Shown in pieces: positions 43,947-55,741 of a DNA stretch of 64,000 nt. This DNA is from Tremella fuciformis (taxonomy: Eukaryota; Basidiomycota; Tremellomycetes; Tremellales; Tremellaceae): the NCBI GenBank assembly GCA_032768795.1, contig CP136492.1:682001-746000 (forward strand), given 5' to 3'. The notes under the pieces are model-generated. The model did no database searches and was not told the origin of the DNA. It saw only the letters and a program-made list of their open reading frames with translations. The position numbers and the translations under genes were made by a program. Each line of letters opens with the position of its first letter. Within the stretch, counting starts at the first letter, position 1.

Positions 43947-45919
43947 TCACTGCTCCACTCCGTACATGACCTGCTTTGCAGCTTTATTCTTCGCTTCCTC
44001 TGTTGGCACCTGGCTCTGGGCCTCTCGCACAGCTTCAAGCTTTTCTTGCCGCTCCTGCTCCTCTCTCTCAGCATTCTCCCTCAGCTGATCCGACTTCTCC
44101 TGCTCAGTGGGCTCGTGCGACAATCCGATAGTGCGGCGGAACTTGGACACGAGGTCTTTCTGGCCTTTGGTAACGGCGGTATACTTGGACAGGCTCGTCA
44201 TCAGCTTGAGCCGCCAGACTTCGCGGCTACGTACCCCCACATGGCCAAGACGCTCTTGCCAAGCTTGACATGCGACAAGTCGGCACCTCTGCCTTCGAGC
44301 TGGGAGATGAAAGAACGGTAGTTCTTCCCGTCAGACCAGCTTGCGGATACAATGTCAACACACCTCGATCGAGCTGCGATAGTGCCCGCTGTGAGGCAGT
44401 AGACTCTTGATGAGACCTTGCTTGACGATTATAATTCCTGCCGAGGTGACTTTACCTCCCCCGATGACTGATTGTCAATCTGGCCCTAAGGCTTTCAGTG
44501 TTCGAGGCATGGCTCACATGATGAGTGCTGGAAGGTACCGCTCTTCTTGATGCCCACGAAGAAGTTGAGCCGCAGATCACATGCGTAGATCCAAGTGTTA
44601 CGTCTGCACATGAGTGATAATTCAATCATGAGCCAGCAAGAAGCATGCCTTAATGTCTTTCGCAACATCTTCTTCTTGATGCCTGAAGGAGTGATCCCAT
44701 GTGCCTTCTCCTGCAACCACCCCTTCTCCTTCTCCTTGTCGAGCCCGACGTAATGGGTGTCCTCGTTCTCCTGCAGATCGGAAGTGGCCGAATAGCTGTC
44801 AGAGCTGATGCTACCCGCATCCGAGTCGTCCGAGTCTTGTGCTGGCTGTGACTCGTCATATGTGTCGTCAGGGATGATGCCGCCTCCATTGCCGGCGTCC
44901 TGCCATTTGCCAGCCGCGGTGTCGACCAGCTCGCCGTTTCGTGCCCTATAGCATGAGAAAACCTTCACAAGGAGGAGACGGGGGGAGCCCACCAACGCAA
45001 GCGACCGTCTTGATCAATGTTGACCAGGTAGTTGAGCCTCTGCTCCGCGGATAGATAGGTGATTGTCTCTTTCTCCAGTCGTTCCCGAGGCAGTACCTCC
45101 AGGTCCAAATCCCTGCCCTCTCCTTTGTCCAGCCTCCTTGTCAGCGCATGACACTCAACTTGATGTGCCTCAGACGTACCAGCGAAAGAAGTTGTCCCGA
45201 GTATCCGACTCTTTCCACGCACGAAAATAATACTTGAGATTACTCCCTGTATATCAGGCTCCGCTCAGCAAAGAGAGAAGGACGAACCATAGCGGTGTTT
45301 CTGGTCTATCATCTCCAACCTGCCATCAGCTGACGACGCACACCTCAAAGCAAGCCAACCAGTGCTGCTGCTCCAAAGCCTTGCTCTGAAAGGGCAGCAC
45401 CTCCGTCTCATCCCTCTCCTTGCCCAACCCGAGGCTGAGACTACCCCAAAATGTCGCACGCCGTTTTTTCAATATCCGCTTCTTCTCCTCGTCGGTCCAT
45501 CCATAATCATCCAAGGCCGAATGAGAATGACTGTTCGCTTCATCCAGTGCGCTGTTGGACGCTTCGTACAGCCCATCACCAGCCTGGATGCGCTTGGCGG
45601 CGTGCAGCCCCCGCCGCCACCGCGAGCGAACGTCGTTTTTGTTGTCGAGCTGTTCTTGTGCGTACGTGTGGTCGCCGGACTGCTTGACGAGATCATCCCA
45701 CCGAGCCTCTTTCTCTCTAAGGCAGTCAGCAGACCTGCGTCTCCATTTATCTTCGACTCACAAGGTCACTGGACTGAAGTGTTTCTGTTTGGGGTTGTTG
45801 CCGTACGACGCCTGGTCTGACCTGGCCACTGGACCATTTATGTCTCTCTGCTCGGGCGAGCCAGTCGTATCCTGTGTTCGTTGTCGAGAAGGACCCGCTC
45901 CTGGACTGCTTTCCCTCAT
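43947..45919 (-). CDS. IQM-like calmodulin-binding-motif protein
   Basis: This is a multi-exon gene. After a polar start (first in-frame ATG at 45919, MRESSPGAGPSRQ), the second exon has an IQ-like helix (RRGLHAAKRIQAGDGLYEAS), followed by DEEKKRILKKRRATFWGSLS, QQHWLACFEV, NLKYYFRAWKESDTRDNFF, EQRLNYLVNIDQDGRLRWAR and an acidic Asp/Ser stretch. A conserved block follows, with TWIYACDLRLNFFVGIKKSG, HSSVISGGGKVTSAGIIIVK, LIKSLLPHSGHYRSSIEHF, SFISQLEGRGADLSHVKLGK, and a coiled, Glu-rich end. The block around LLPHSGHY is shared with plant IQM (IQ-motif) calmodulin-binding proteins; fungal members are little studied. Calmodulin binding is inferred. The N-terminus is uncertain because an upstream ATG (about 46002) is out of frame. 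Confidence 0.72.
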
Positions 45920-46256
45920 ATCGCGCGAGTCGTCTCTAGCAATGCTATTAGTCGAATAGGGCTGGAATGCTGTGTCCAAACTGAAAAATGGGGTCTGACG
46001 CCATGATGTTGAGTAAAAGCAGCTCGGTCCGGTGCCTGTCTATCCGGAATGACGCAAGACCAAATCCTAATCCTAGGGGTTACTAATCCACATTAGGAAA
46101 CGCAGTCTTGGCACAGGCAAGAAGAAGCGGTCGTGCAGTTTGGGTCGTGCATGCAATGGTCATGATGGTGGTATCTACAACAGTGATCCGTATAAGCCCC
46201 AAAAGTGGGTGGGAGATGGATATGATATGACTACTGATCTCTTCTTCTCACTTTCC
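45920..46256. other. Intergenic between IQM-like and lipase-like genes
   Basis: Both neighbours are on the minus strand; this holds the IQM-like promoter and the lipase-like 3' end. Nothing else is recognised. Confidence 0.4.
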
Positions 46257-47530
46257 TCAGAAACCGGCGTGTGGTGCGCTGGCCTCTGGTCTGCGGCACG
46301 CCGAGGTGCCCACCCAGACACCTGCAAAGGGCCCGGCGTGGTCCATCAGGCTGGTCTTGGCGAGGGGAATGACCTCTGAGCATCCTGCCTCGAAACCCTT
46401 GCAGAGGTAGGCCGTACGAGGGTCGGCGCCGATCCAGATCTCGGGGATGGCCGGGTGGACGAGGTCGAGGTGCCTCTCGGGGAGGTGGGGGATGGTGTCG
46501 GCGTACGAGGTGATCCTGCGGATCTTGAGTTGCGACCTGGGCGCCTCGACGACCTCGTCGACCCAGTCGGCAAAGACCTGGTCGCCGACGCGGGGCAGGC
46601 CAAAGAGCGAGGCGGTGATGTCGACATCGGGCAGCGGCGTGGCGTACGCGGCGGCGGCGGGGCCGGTGATCTCCATGTGCAGCGCGAGGGCAGTGAGCAG
46701 GCCAACGGCCGCGCCGACGCCGTGCCCGACGATCTCGACGTGCTTGATGGAGGGCGTGCGGAGCGAGTGGGCCGAGCCGGTCCAGCTGGCGAGCATGCTG
46801 GCAATGACGTCGGTGTTGGTGCGCGAGGGCGCGATGGGGTTGGCGAGGATGTCGAGCAGCGCCACGACGGCGTCTGTGCCGTGTGTCTCGAGCGCGGACA
46901 GGTAGGCGTGGTGCATCGCAGGCGGCGGCAGGTGCGGGAGGTACTCGTGCGGGAAGAGCCAGGACGGCAGGTCGACGAGGTTCTGGTGCTCGCCGTGCAG
47001 GTGCGTGTGGTTACTCACGACGGGGTCGGAGGAGAGGAGCTCGAGCGTGTCGTCGACCGAGGGCAGCGAGGAGAAGGAGAGCGTGAGGGTCTGGGTGGAC
47101 GGCGTGTGCGAGATGTACCCTGCGAGTCAGCCTCGACCTCGGAGCAGCTGCGACGGACTCACAGTGCATGTTGGGCGCCTCTTCATATGGCGGCCGCTCG
47201 TGGCTGGAAGTCACGACGTGCGAGGCGGGTCCGGACACCCAGTGCACCTGCTCGCCCCGGCGTTGCGGCTGCAGCTTCCTGTCCTGAGGGCAGTACGATT
47301 GGCTGGCTCGTCAGCTCTGCCATTATGGTCTGCGCGAGAAGAACTCACCTCGCAACGACCGCGAGTCGCGCCAGCTCGGCCATGTCAGAGCGAGAGATGG
47401 CCGTCTTGCCCTCGGGGATGTGCCGCAAGGCGTTGTTCGAGTCCGTGAGCACCGAGACGAACCTGGTCGCTGGGCGGGCGGTCACGCCAAGGGCCGAGAG
47501 GACCAGCAGGGCCGGTGTGGAGAAGAGCAT
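46257..47530 (-). CDS. Secreted class-3 lipase homologue lacking the nucleophile serine
   Basis: The first exon encodes a signal peptide (MLFSTPALLVLSALGVTARP) and MAELARLAVVAR. The next exon continues QVHWVSGPASHVVTSSH. The last exon starts GYISHTPSTQTLTLSF and holds the lipase core: FPHEYLPHLPPPAMHHAYLS, IKHVEIVGHGVGAAVGLL, LFGLPRVGDQVFADWVDEV, ITSYADTIPHLPERHLDLVH and IPEIWIG, ending with cysteines as in secreted fungal lipases. The fold elements, acid (YADTIPHLP) and His (LVHP) positions fit fungal lipase_3 enzymes. However, the nucleophile elbow reads G-H-G-V-G instead of G-H-S-x-G, the codon being GGC at 46719-46721. As read it should be catalytically dead. A long antisense frame over this gene is a codon-bias shadow. 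Confidence 0.85.
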
Positions 47531-50500
47531 GTCGGGCGACGAAGAGACGATCGGGTGGTCGTGCGGTGAGAATCGTCGAGAGGTGGTGTTGGTGGTGGTG
47601 GTGAGGTGGGTGGGGTGGACCTCGTCGCCCTCACATATATGTCAGACGCCAGTGCGGCAGTGGGATCATGCGAGACATCAGTCGGGTGGCTCGACCGATG
47701 CCGTCCGCAGATCAGAGACCGACCACTTCCACAGCACCCCAGACGCCATCGCTGCCCCTGTGTCCCGTCCCGCTCGACGCCAGACAAGCTCAAAGGCCGG
47801 TAGAGACTCTGTGCCAGATCCAGTGCGAGCACGGTGCACTCTACATTGTAAATCCAGGGCACAGTACGCGTATGCGAGATCGTCGACCGAGCTTGAACGT
47901 GTGCGCCGACCGGCGGTAGTTGGCCACAGCAGCGAGTAGTGACAGCCTACTGCTGGCGCCGCTCGGGACACACGGATCAAGGAGTTTTCCCGTTTCCGAA
48001 ACATGCCCCCTTCCCCTGATCGATTCAAGCTACAGCACTGTACCTCTTTGCCTTGGCCTCTGGCCGACCGGCAGTGGAAGAACGCTGATCATAACGTCAA
48101 CCCGGGAGGGTTGGACCGCAAACAGGCTGACTGCAAGCAAAGGTAAACCTGCCACGAGTATGCTCGACGTCAGAGGGTCCATCCGAGACCCGGGATAGAG
48201 TAGGCGAGACAAGGAGGCGTCTGATGCTGCAGTAGCCCATGCCTAAGACGGGTAAGCACGGGTCGCGGGTTGAGCCCGCCCTCCCGCTCAATAGAGCCTC
48301 GGGGAATAGACTTTGGACTCTCTCTTCTCTGCTCTCCTGCCGCTTTCGGATCTTTTAACGGTTTGAGCGATCGCTCTTCTCGCGTGGCAAACATCTGCCT
48401 ATGTCACTATTCGAGCACCACTCTAAGGCGCCTATCTGCGTCTGACAAGACCCGACCGAGCCCCCTGCGTCCGCGATCAAGCGGCCTCGCTCGCCATCGA
48501 GCTTTGAGCGGCGTCGTATTCTAGCGCAGACCGACGGACTGTGGCAAGCAAACAGGCACATGGCAAACTCTGACGCCTAGGCGGCTGTTTCTGTCCGTAT
48601 GTCCGCGTCTCGAATCTACGGATGGACCGTCTGGATGTGCAGCGCTCGGCGATACAATGCTTGCTGAACGACTCAATAGCAGGGTAGAGCAGCGCTGCTC
48701 GAGACACCATGGCCTCTGTGGCGGCAAGGAGTCTGCCGACCTTGACTCTATCTCCCCATTATTCCCACTCCACCACCCTCGTCGAGGGTGTCCCTCACAC
48801 TGCCGCGAATGACCCACGACCAACATCGAGCTCCTCTCGGTCCGCAATGCAATAGTGACCCTCGACCAACCGGTGTGCAGCACCGATGGCCCCCGAAAGT
48901 CGCAGTTTAGTGCCACGTCATGACTCGTTTGCAGGAGTCAGCAGGCGTGCGCCGCTTCAGGTCAAGCACCTCTCGGCTCAGGGCACAAGGGGCTGCAAAG
49001 AATCAGCAACTGTAAACCTTATTGAGGTCGACCTTCGGTCTCTTGGCTTCTCTAGGCGGTTTCAAGCCGCTCCTCACGCCGATATCGCCAGCCGGCTGGT
49101 TCATTTGCTTTCTGCATGCTGGCGCAGCGCTGGCCCACGTATTCCCGTCGTCGTTATGGGTATCCGGAGTGGAGCGATGCCTGGGCTCTGGATTCTTCAT
49201 GGCCACTCGCGCGCAGGACAGAAGCAGCTGGGACCAGGCCGATCAGGGCCCGGGAGCACTAGCGTCTTTCTCAGTCTCGTAAAGCTCGTCAGGACAGGTA
49301 CACCCAGCTGCTGCTTCCAGCCCCTCTGGCCCCTCGACCCCGTACCCCCTTGTTTTGTTCTGCGCTTCCCTTCGAAGACAGCATGGTATGAGCATGGTAT
49401 GGAGAGCGTCGCTGGTCGGAGTATACGACCGGAACGGTCGCTCGCTCGCGGCTTTGCGGCACGGGCCTGAGCGACGCCATGATTGCTTTTCGGTCTATTT
49501 TGCCTCGTCCTAAACAAGCCGGCCAGGCAGGCAGGCGAGCGAGCCAGGCAGCGAGCGTACATGCTACCTAAGCGTCGCCCACCTTGGGAGATCGATCCTG
49601 TGGGTTGGGCCTAATGCGAATCCCAGCGGCCAACGGCCAGCGGAAAGGGAAGGCGGGGCACAGTTCAGTTCAGTCACGCTGCGATGTGATGATTAAACGA
49701 GTCCGCCGCTGCCCTTGTTTCCTTTTCGTCCATTCTGCCTGCATTGTCTTTGTTCTTTTTGCCTTGTTTTTCAAGCTGGTCGTGCTCTGAAAGGAGAGGG
49801 GGAGCGGGGCGGGGATACCTAGGCTGTGAGTGCAACGTCCACGCTGCCTCGGTCATGGCGATGGAGCGGGGGACGCCGGACCGAGCCGTCCGGCGCTCGT
49901 GACTGCTTTTCGGGTCGACCGTCAACAATGGATTCCGCCCAGTCGTCGATACCTGCCTGCGCGTCAGAGAGAAGCAAAGGAGCAAAGGCGATGTGATGCG
50001 TGCGGGCTGCGCATCCCACAGACGACCGGACCGGGACGGCTTCCGTGCACGTCTGTGCGGCCACGGGCCTGTCCCGTTGATCGAGTCACATCCCCTTATG
50101 GCGAGCCAAGTCGTCACGCTTCTTAACAAGCGACTCATGGGCGTCGACGAAGCTGCCGCGGGGCGCCAATCATTCGCAGTCACTACCCAGAGACCCTTTG
50201 ACCCCCACCCCTCTTTCAACCCCCCCACCTGGCCCGTTTGCCGGGACGACCGGGGTGTTTCAAGGTCGATCTCCCAACACGGGTCTAGACATGGGCTTGG
50301 GCGTCACAATTGATGCCCGCCAGCCCTTCGACCTCCTCTGTTCTCCTCGCGCCATGTCGGCGGCACCTGCTCTCCCCCACCCCTCGCGTTCCCTTTCTCC
50401 CGCGCCCCCGCTGCTTCCTTTGCCCCGGCGAATGAGCTCCTCTCATTTCCAGATACATTCATTACCGAATCCCCGAGCCAGAGGTCAAAAGGGTGCCAGT

Positions 50501-52158
50501 GGGCGAGACGGATATCATCGCCGTCGCCGCCCTCATTCGCCCATACCTCTGCGCTATTTCCGCTGAAGTCAACGACCAATCCGATTCTCGAGTACGCACG
50601 CACGCAGCGGATCGGATCGACCGATACACGGAGGTCAACACACTCTTCCCGAGCTCAAGGACGTGCGACGATCCGGTCCTCTTCATCAGCATCAGCATCA
50701 ACATTTAGCGAGACCTGTCCCGTGGGAATACTTCTCCCGACCCGGTTTGTACGGGAACACCCAGAGTCGTGGGTCGTGGAACATCCGTGTTCGTGTACGC
50801 TCTCCCCGTCGAGGAGCTACAGCGTGAGTGGACTTCTTTGCTGCTGTCTCGTCTTTCGTCTTGGCTCTCACCCTCTCACATCCCCACGTTCCCCTCTCGG
50901 CTACCGCTTGACCCGTGTGTCATGGTCCAAGGTCCGCCCGGCCTAGCGTCTACTTTCCACACTGTCAACGATGTTTTGCGCCAGATCCCCGCGGGTCGCA
51001 GGGTCGAATGGTATGCCTTTGACGCTACGGATCGCGGGGTGATGGGCAATCTCCCGACCGAGACATGTCATTGCATCAACAACAACTCGAGTGGCCGACA
51101 CCTGCGTCTCCTTTGATCCACTGTCTCTCCTCCTCGCGACCGATGCTGGGTCAAAGGGCGCATCTGCGGCCCTGCGATTCTTGGTCATCGTCCTCGTCGT
51201 CTCCAAACTGCGTCTACCTCCTTCCGTTTGGGTCTTCCTCGGCCTTGGCTCTCCCTTCGTCATCATCTTCTGCTCGCTTCCCTCTTGGCCTCCTCCCGCC
51301 CGTTGCCGGCGGAAGAGAAAGGAGACCCAGGAATGGGGTCGACGGGGGTCAAAGGTCGCTCGTCGACCCTTAGACCGTTTAATTGGGTCGCTCGTTCCCC
51401 ACTCCAGGCGTTGCCACCCGTTCTTCCCTATCTATCCACCTCGAGAGACATTTGCTCTGCGACACCCCGTCTTCCCGAGCATTCTCTTCTGGACAAATAT
51501 ATCCTCGTCGTCTTCCTTCTTTCGTCGTCTTCGTGTCCCAGGCTCTCTCGCCACCTCTCTCTCCCACCCGGCCAACATGCCGACAACACCATCAACGTTC
51601 CTACGCCCTTTGCCGTTCCTCTTCCTGCCTCCCATCTGACTGGGTGCCGCGAGCTCCCTTTGTGAGTCAGGCGAGGCTCCCTTTATCCCTCAGAACGGGC
51701 GACCGAACGTTTGGCCCGCAGAGGGCGATAGCAGCCGGATCCCTATACCCTGGTCCTGGGCGAGTCTCCGACTCTGCTCTCTGATCGCAGTTCGGCCCGA
51801 CGCCGAGAGACAGGGCGTGTCGGGCTACGCCCGCTGCTCATTATTACCCTGCGCATTCATGTTGTCGGTGTTGTCGCCACATTAATCGATCTGCGGCAGG
51901 GGCGATCTGCCCGAGAGCAGTGACGTTGACGGCTTGTTCGAGTCCTTGCTGATCCGGTAGCGTCACCGGTTCCCCTTGCTCTCGCGCACCGTTGTGCTCC
52001 TTTAATCCCGCCCCCGGGCCTTGGTCTTGGGTATTAAAGAGGCAAGGACAAGAACGGAACGAACGGCATGACCCCGCGGTAGTGGACACCAATCGGTCCT
52101 GCAGCCCCAGAACAACGGCCCTGCCAGAGAGACTCGGCACCGCCGCTGGAGGACCGAG
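47531..52158. other. 4.6-kb gene-free region upstream of the velvet gene
   Basis: No frame here shows family resemblance, signal peptide or plausible exon chain; many chance frames of 60-200 codons occur on both strands. The DNA is GC-rich with pyrimidine-rich tracts, short runs such as CAGGCAGGCAGG and GCGAGCGAGC near 49525-49555, and a TCAGT repeat near 49665. It probably includes the lipase-like promoter at the left and a long promoter or 5' leader of the velvet gene at the right. Non-coding RNAs cannot be excluded. Confidence 0.5.
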
Positions 52159-54361
52159 ATGATGCCCTATTATCACTCGCATCCGGCCGTACCATCTCCG
52201 GCCCCTTCAGCATCGCGACATGAGCCTCCTCCGGTCGCCTCGTCTTCGTCTTCTTCCACTTCCACCCATCTGGGCAAGCGAAGAAGACCCTCGGCTCCCC
52301 CATCGCCCCCTCCCACCGGTGGCGAGCTGTACCCACCTGGCACATCATCGCCTCCTCGTTTATTCCCTTCGCCGGCTCCGTTCTCGCGATACTCGTCCCC
52401 GCCGGCCCGCTCGACCCCTCGGCGTGTCTCGGCGGCGAACTCGGAGGATGAAGGGACCCCTACTGTCGGCGGGCGCGGCGAATGGTGCGTGTCTCAGATA
52501 TAGTCCCTCGAGGTGTGGCTGACGTTGCAGGATATACACCCTGGAGGTGATCCAGCAGCCGGTCCGCGCACGGGCCTGTGGTTTCGGAGACAAGGTGAGT
52601 GGCGCATTGCGTTCGACCGTGCGCCATGGTTGCTTACCATGGCATAGGACCGACGTCCGTTGTCTCCACCTCCGATCATTCGCCTCTGGATCCGGAAGGC
52701 CAATGGTGAACTGGTCGACCCAAAGTCAACTTCCCTCCTCCTAGCCAAGTGTCTCCGCTGACTAACAGGCTGGTCAACAACCACTTCCTGATCCTGACTG
52801 TCGACTTGTGGGCGTCCGATCGTCGCAGCCAGCGCAATGTGGTCATGCACCCTGCCTCTGGCAACACGCGGGACGATGCTTCGTCCTACGGCCCCTCGCA
52901 CGACTCGCAGTACACCGAGTCGGGATCGTCGTCCAGGCCCCTCACGGCCACGGCCAGGCCAGATTCGGGTTGGAGCCAGAAAGGCTGGGGAGAGCTCTCA
53001 GGCAGACCAGCTTGTCAGTAATCCGCAACTCATCAAATTCGCGCAGCTCATCGTGCAGCTTCTTCCTCTTATCCCTCCATCACCTCTCCCCTCCCTGCAC
53101 AACAACCCATGGGTCTCATGCCCGAGTCCTATTTCCCTCACCAACACGTACACCATTCTCCTGTGCCACCGTGGGCGCCTCCGACTCCCCCTCAGCCCCC
53201 AACACCCATCCGCCGCTCAAGCTATAACAATCAGTCAAATCCGCAACATCCACCCACTCCGTTATTTGGCGAGCCGTCTCGCCCTTTGACAGCACCCTCC
53301 ACTTCCCGGTCATCCTTCCACCCTCTTACCCTGCCTAGTCTGGACTCTTTGCGAGGGCGCTTCGACGCATGGACTATGCCGTCGCCCGGCGCTGGCGATA
53401 TGAGATACCGCTCGCAGCCCTCGGAACCCTCATCTGCCCCTTCCACCTCTGCCGGTTCCCGTCCTCCCACTGACTACTCCTTTGGGCGCCCATCGACCTC
53501 GAATACGACGTCGACCTGGTTCTCAGGCGAAGGGCAGAAGGACGCGAACTGGTGGGGCGAAGTGAGGCCCAATACGGGCAGCAGCGGCTGGGGTCGGCCT
53601 TCGACCACCGAGTCTGGCAACAGCGTCCGCTGGGCAGATGTCCATGCCCCTCCGCCTCCACCGAGGCCGTCATCCGGCCATGGGCAGTATCACTCCTACC
53701 CGCCGGAACACGGCTTCCAGCCCTCCCTGCCCCCGCACCGAGACGTCTCTCCACAGACTCACTCGGGCGAGACGGGCAGTTTCTCCAGAGTCCTCGTGGG
53801 ATCACTGTGCTCGGTGTGCCAGAGACTCCAGGATGCCGACGGCAACCCCGGTCTGTTCTTCTTCGCACACGATCTGGGCGTGAGGACCGAGGGCGAGTTT
53901 GTGCTCAAGTTTTCTGTCGCAGACCTGAGCTCGTGAGTGGTTTCTCGGCAGGGGATGAGGGAATGAGCTGATGAGGAAGGATGATGATGGGCGTCCCGCC
54001 CCGAGGGCAGAAGACCAGTGTCCTAGCTGAAACGTGGTCTCAGCCTTTCACAGTCTAGTGAGTGCCCTGACTGCCTCGTGTTGTATCGAAGGTGCGTCTG
54101 CTGATCCGCAGCTCGGCCAAAAAGTTCCCAGGTGTCATACCCACCACCGAGCTGACGCGGCTGTTCGCCAACCAGAACGTCCGCCTGCCGACCCGACAGC
54201 GAAGGGCGAATGAGGCTGCCGAACAGCCGGCGAGCAGCGCAGCGAAACCGGCGACAGCATCTGTGGGTCGAGCGACCGCGGCGCGAGCCAAGACGGAGGT
54301 GGAAGATGAAGGGGACGCAGAGGAAGGAGAAGAGTCGGGCGACGATGATGAGGATGACTGA
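52159..54361 (+). CDS. Velvet-domain regulator, VelB-like
   Basis: This multi-exon gene encodes a nuclear velvet-family factor (development and secondary metabolism in fungi). A Ser/Pro-rich N-terminus with HLGKRRRPS leads across an intron to the velvet start: IYTLEVIQQPVRARACGFGDK, DRRPLSPPPIIRLWI, ANGELVDPK, LVNNHFLILTVDLW. Here the domain is interrupted by roughly 270 Pro/Ser/Gly-rich residues. It then resumes with GSFSRVLVGSLCSVCQRLQD, GNPGLFFFAHDLGVRTEGEF, LKFSVADLSS, TSVLAETWSQPFTVY and, after an intron, SAKKFPGVIPTTELTRLF, ANQNVRLPTRQRR, ending in a very acidic tail. An insertion at this place is the hallmark of the VelB branch; A. nidulans VelB has a shorter one. Introns restore each motif in phase. 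Confidence 0.9.
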
Positions 54362-54595
54362 GACCGCCGGAGACTGTGCACATCACAACCCCTCATGCGC
54401 TTCTTCCTCATCGTACACCATATTGCAGCATCCCACACAGAGTTAGTCATCATGTCGCTTGTACGATATCCAGTCATCGGATACACTTTGGCATCGCAAA
54501 CCTCATGCAGCATATCAGTCAGTGCAGCTCCTAGCACATCACATCGAGCGACGGACGACGATGTTATAAATGCATCTAAGAGATCAAGTCATGCT

Positions 54596-55416
54596 TCAGA
54601 CGTCTACCAGGCCCTCGTGCAGCCCGACCGTCTTGCCCTTCCCTGCAGCGCCTGTACCCGACCCCACTCCATTCGGTGTCGTTGTCGACGTATTCCGCCA
54701 CACATCCGCCTCTTCTCGCCCGAGCGCACGGGCGTCCCCCGCGCCCGGATCGTCGTCCTCGTCATCGTCGAGGCTGAACCTCCCTGCGAAGCCCTCCGAC
54801 TCGTCGTGCTCGTCTGCGCGGACGTGCGAGTAGCCATTCCTGTTCCGCCGCCAGGATCCCCAGGACGGCCCGGCCTCTTCCGCCGATTGGCGGCCGAACA
54901 GCCTGAGAGGGGGGAGAGAGGGTAACGAGCGCGGGAGGGGGAATTGCTCGACGCCCCGGCGTTTGAGGTAGAAGCGGTTGTAGAGCGTCAGGCCGAGGAA
55001 CCATGTGATGATAGCTATGAGAAGGCTGGGGAGTCAGCCGCCTCCGTTCGTGAAGCGAGGGGAGACGCACAAGCTGCCGAATGCCCAGACGTGCCCTGCC
55101 TCGAGCTGCCGCTTCGGGTTGGTCGGGCATGCCACATGGCTCTTCCACTCGAAGAAGAACTGGCACGCCTCGTCCGTCTCGACCGGTAGCGTCGCCACCA
55201 GCTGGGGGCGCCCCGCGTTGAAGTCCGTCGGACTGCAGATGAACTGCCGTCACCGTCAGCCTCGCCGAGCACACCCCACAGAGATGATACTGACTCTGAT
55301 CGCCGTCGATGCCTTCGCCAGGGGGTTCAGAGGGCACTCTCCGCCGTCTTTCAGGACCATGAGGGGCTCGCCCGTATTCAGCGTAGCTCTTACGGTGCTG
55401 AATTCTGCGGGTGTCC
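54596..55416 (-). pseudogene. 3' part of MRH-domain membrane protein gene, split by a Helitron
   Basis: Three exons (55416-55295, 55243-55071, 55025-54596) encode the second half of a mannose-6-phosphate-receptor-homology protein of Atg27/Mrl1 type. They contain AEFSTVRATLNTGEPLMVLK, DGGEC, STAIR joined to FICSPTDFNAGRPQLVA, DEACQFFFEWKSHVACP (diagnostic for MRH domains), one membrane span (LLIAIITWFLGLTLYNRFYL) and a cytosolic acidic tail with NGYSHVRADEH. Such proteins cycle between Golgi, endosome and vacuole and take part in sorting or autophagy. The first half of the domain is not adjacent; it lies on the same strand at 61923-62235, beyond a 6.4-kb mobile element. Without removal of the element no continuous message is expected, hence pseudogene. 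Confidence 0.85.
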
Positions 55417-55436
55417 CTGGAACGAAAACGGTAAGT

Positions 55437-55462
55437 GGGGGGGCCAAATAAAAATTTTCCGG
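55437..55462 (+). repeat. Left-end repeat block A of the Helitron
   Basis: A G-run followed by CCAAATAAAAATTTTCCGG. It resembles block B 123 bases further in. It either marks the left terminus of the element or overlaps host sequence. Confidence 0.45.
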
Positions 55463-55559
55463 CAGGCTGGGTATAAGGGTGGAGGGGACTTTGAATTTTC
55501 ATCCTCATCCCCCTCTCTACTCAAATCTGGCGAAGCCCTGGCAGTTTGACTGTTTATGT

Positions 55560-55585
55560 GGGGGGATCAAATAAAGAAATTCCGG
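55560..55585 (+). repeat. Repeat block B near the Helitron left end
   Basis: A G-run followed by ATCAAATAAAGAAATTCCGG, a diverged copy of block A in the same orientation. It suggests a duplicated or composite element end. Confidence 0.45.
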
Positions 55586-55741
55586 AGCACTTAGAGATTT
55601 CAGGCTGCCTGGCTTGCCTTGCACACCTAATCTTCTCACTTCCTATTGCATGCCTAACTTTGGACCCACTGTAAGTCGCCCATTCTTCTGTCATGCATGC
55701 ATGGGCTGATGAGTACAGCTGAACTTCTTGCAAGTTGATGC

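Noticed and set aside
46455..47939. A 494-codon plus-strand open frame
   Set aside because: It is antisense to the lipase-like gene, whose signal peptide, fold motifs and splice sites are clear. The frame is an effect of GC-rich third positions and is dominated by Arg/Gly/Val/Asp without any family resemblance.
54762..55508. A 248-codon minus-strand open frame
   Set aside because: It overlaps the MRH exons in another phase. The MRH phase gives QFFFEWKSHVACP and a membrane span, while this frame is Arg/Pro-rich and reads through introns.
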